64,000 nucleotides of DNA. It comes from Clostridium sp. AT4. GTDB taxonomy: Bacteria > Bacillota > Clostridia > Lachnospirales > Lachnospiraceae. This document shows positions 62,907-64,000 of this stretch, piece by piece. Location: positions 329,348 to 393,347 of the forward strand of contig NZ_LN999827.1 in assembly GCF_001517625.2 (NCBI RefSeq), given 5' to 3'. The position numbers and the translations under genes were made by a program. The notes under the pieces were generated by a model that saw only the letters and a list, made by a program, of their open reading frames with translations, made no database searches and was not told the origin of the DNA. Each line of letters starts with the position of its first letter. Position 1 is the first letter of the stretch.

Positions 62907-64000
62907 TTATCCAAGGGTCATAAATGCATAGCGGAACACAAATACCACAGCGATCAGTCCTGTCAGTACTTCTACCTCCTTCGGTCTTCTTGCAAGGATC
63001 TTCAGAAGGCAGTATGTAATAAGCCCCATTGCAATCCCGTTTGCAATTGAATAGGTAAAAGGCATAAATACAACGGTACAGAAAGCCGGAAGTCCGTTTG
63101 TCATATCCGAAAAATCAACATCCTTGATATTGCTCAGCATCAGAACGCCCACAAAGATCAGAGCCGGTGCAGTTGCCGCTGCCGGCACAATGCTTACAAC
63201 CGGGGCAAAAATAATGGCTCCAAGGAAAAGAGCTGCTGTTACCAGGCTGGTCATTCCAGTCCGTCCTCCTGCTGCAATGCCTGCGCTGGATTCCACTACA
63301 GTCGTTACGGTAGAAGTACCCACTAATGCTCCTGCTGCTGTGGAAATCGCATCCGCCATCAGTGCTTCCTGCATATGAATCACTTCTCCGTTCTCGTCGA
63401 TCAGGCCGGACTGGCGTCCTGCTCCCATAAGTGTTCCCATTGAGTCAAACATATTTACCAGTGAAAAGCTGAGTACCAGCATAATAATAGTAAAAATGGC
63501 ATCTGTAACGCTCTTTCCCTCAAACAGGCCTGCCACATCCATTTTAAACAGAGAAACCTCACCAAAATCTCTGAATTTTGCAGCCAGATCCAGATCAAAG
63601 GCAGACAGCTTTGTCACTCCCAGAGGGATTCCTACCACTGTGGCTGCTACAATTCCCCAGAGAATCGAACCCTTTACATTCTTTGTGTGAAGAACTCCTA
63701 TGACAATCAGTCCGATCAAAGCCACCAGAGCGCCGCAGATCAGCTGTGTATCCACGCCATTTCTCCACTGGGCAAAATCAACCATGCTTACAAGCGTAGA
63801 GGGATTGCTTACAACCAGCCCCGCATTCTTTAATCCCACAATGGTGATAAACAGGCCGATTCCCGGCGTGATCGCCATTTTAATCGGCTCCGGTATGGCC
63901 CGGATAATCGCCTGGCGCAGTCCCACTGCTGTGATTACGATAAACAGTACGCCTGAAATAAATACAATTGTCAATGTCTGATGATAAGTATACCCCATTC
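62907..64000 (-). CDS. AzgA-type purine permease (N-terminus beyond window)
   Basis: At least 364 residues; the frame is open to the window end. Helices and motifs fit NCS2/AzgA guanine-hypoxanthine permeases: MAITPGIGLFITIVGLKNAG, SFSLVNMFDSMGTLMGAGRQ, ADAISTAAGALVGTSTVTTV, VESSAGIAAGGRTGMTSLVT. Roughly the first 70-100 residues are missing. With guaD downstream, guanine is the likely cargo. Confidence 0.92.
   Translation of the reverse strand, partial: MGYTYHQTLTIVFISGVLFIVITAVGLRQAIIRAIPEPIKMAITPGIGLFITIVGLKNAGLVVSNPSTLVSMVDFAQWRNGVDTQLICGALVALIGLIVIGVLHTKNVKGSILWGIVAATVVGIPLGVTKLSAFDLDLAAKFRDFGEVSLFKMDVAGLFEGKSVTDAIFTIIMLVLSFSLVNMFDSMGTLMGAGRQSGLIDENGEVIHMQEALMADAISTAAGALVGTSTVTTVVESSAGIAAGGRTGMTSLVTAALFLGAIIFAPVVSIVPAAATAPALIFVGVLMLSNIKDVDFSDMTNGLPAFCTVVFMPFTYSIANGIAMGLITYCLLKILARRPKEVEVLTGLIAVVFVFRYAFMTLG

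Overview
The window reads as chromosomal DNA of a spore-forming, anaerobic gut Firmicute, most likely a Lachnospiraceae member. The basis is SpoIIID and a SipL-type SPOCS-LysM protein, a Pro T-box ahead of the long-form ProS, an rpsF-ssb-rpsR operon, carbohydrate operons of clostridial type and strong AGGAGG ribosome-binding sites. Nearly everything lies on the minus strand.

Region 1 (1-15.1 kb) is an integrated mobile island. Its cargo is a five-gene minus-strand operon: an HsdM-like/half-HsdS fusion, HsdM, HsdS, HsdR, and a KAP P-loop NTPase cut by the window start. The two methylase subunits each lack a different canonical catalytic motif. Behind it lies a mobilisation and maintenance backbone: MobC, a relaxase with a nested overlapping gene for a coiled-coil membrane protein, an oriT-like hairpin region, a ParM/ParR pair, a short Rep-like winged-helix protein and TnpV. 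No integrase or type IV secretion gene is visible, so the island is either mobilisable only or continues to the left.

Region 2 (15.1-31 kb) is core chromosome: a frameshifted DUF2812 gene, tagaturonate reductase, a relic of a repeat protein, rpsF-ssb-rpsR, DUF951, an aldo/keto reductase and a sirtuin. A sugar-acid operon follows (GntR regulator, GntP permease, split UxaA-type dehydratase, LarA-family nickel racemase/epimerase), then SipL, TtcA, CysE and a PrcB-domain lipoprotein.

Region 3 (31-38.7 kb) holds ilvE, an unrecognised helical protein with an EamA protein, and a decayed patch: a DUF3791/DUF3990 cassette with an internal deletion, spoIIID, a group II intron remnant and a GntR-UTRA regulator that has lost its DNA-binding domain. 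A Gfo/Idh/MocA oxidoreductase and a FUSC-type membrane protein follow.

Region 4 (38.7-48.9 kb) contains a maltose/alpha-glucoside system (GH4 6-phospho-alpha-glucosidase, PTS EIICB, RpiR regulator, orphan DctP lipoprotein), then an arginase-family protein, Ogt, RidA, Cca and ProS with a T-box leader.

Region 5 (48.9-64 kb) starts with a carbohydrate locus: AraC regulator, divergent from a cytoplasmic sulfatase, two ABC permeases and a sugar-binding lipoprotein, then beta-galactosidase LacLM. An IS1380-family element with intact ends and a 5-bp target duplication separates the transporter genes from lacLM. The order suggests import of a sulfated galactoside, desulfation and hydrolysis in the cytoplasm. 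Next come a secreted Asp-rich protein with four near-identical 72-residue repeats, DNA glycosylase Tag, guanine deaminase and a purine permease cut by the window end.

All calls come from reading the sequence and from memory of protein families; no database search was run.
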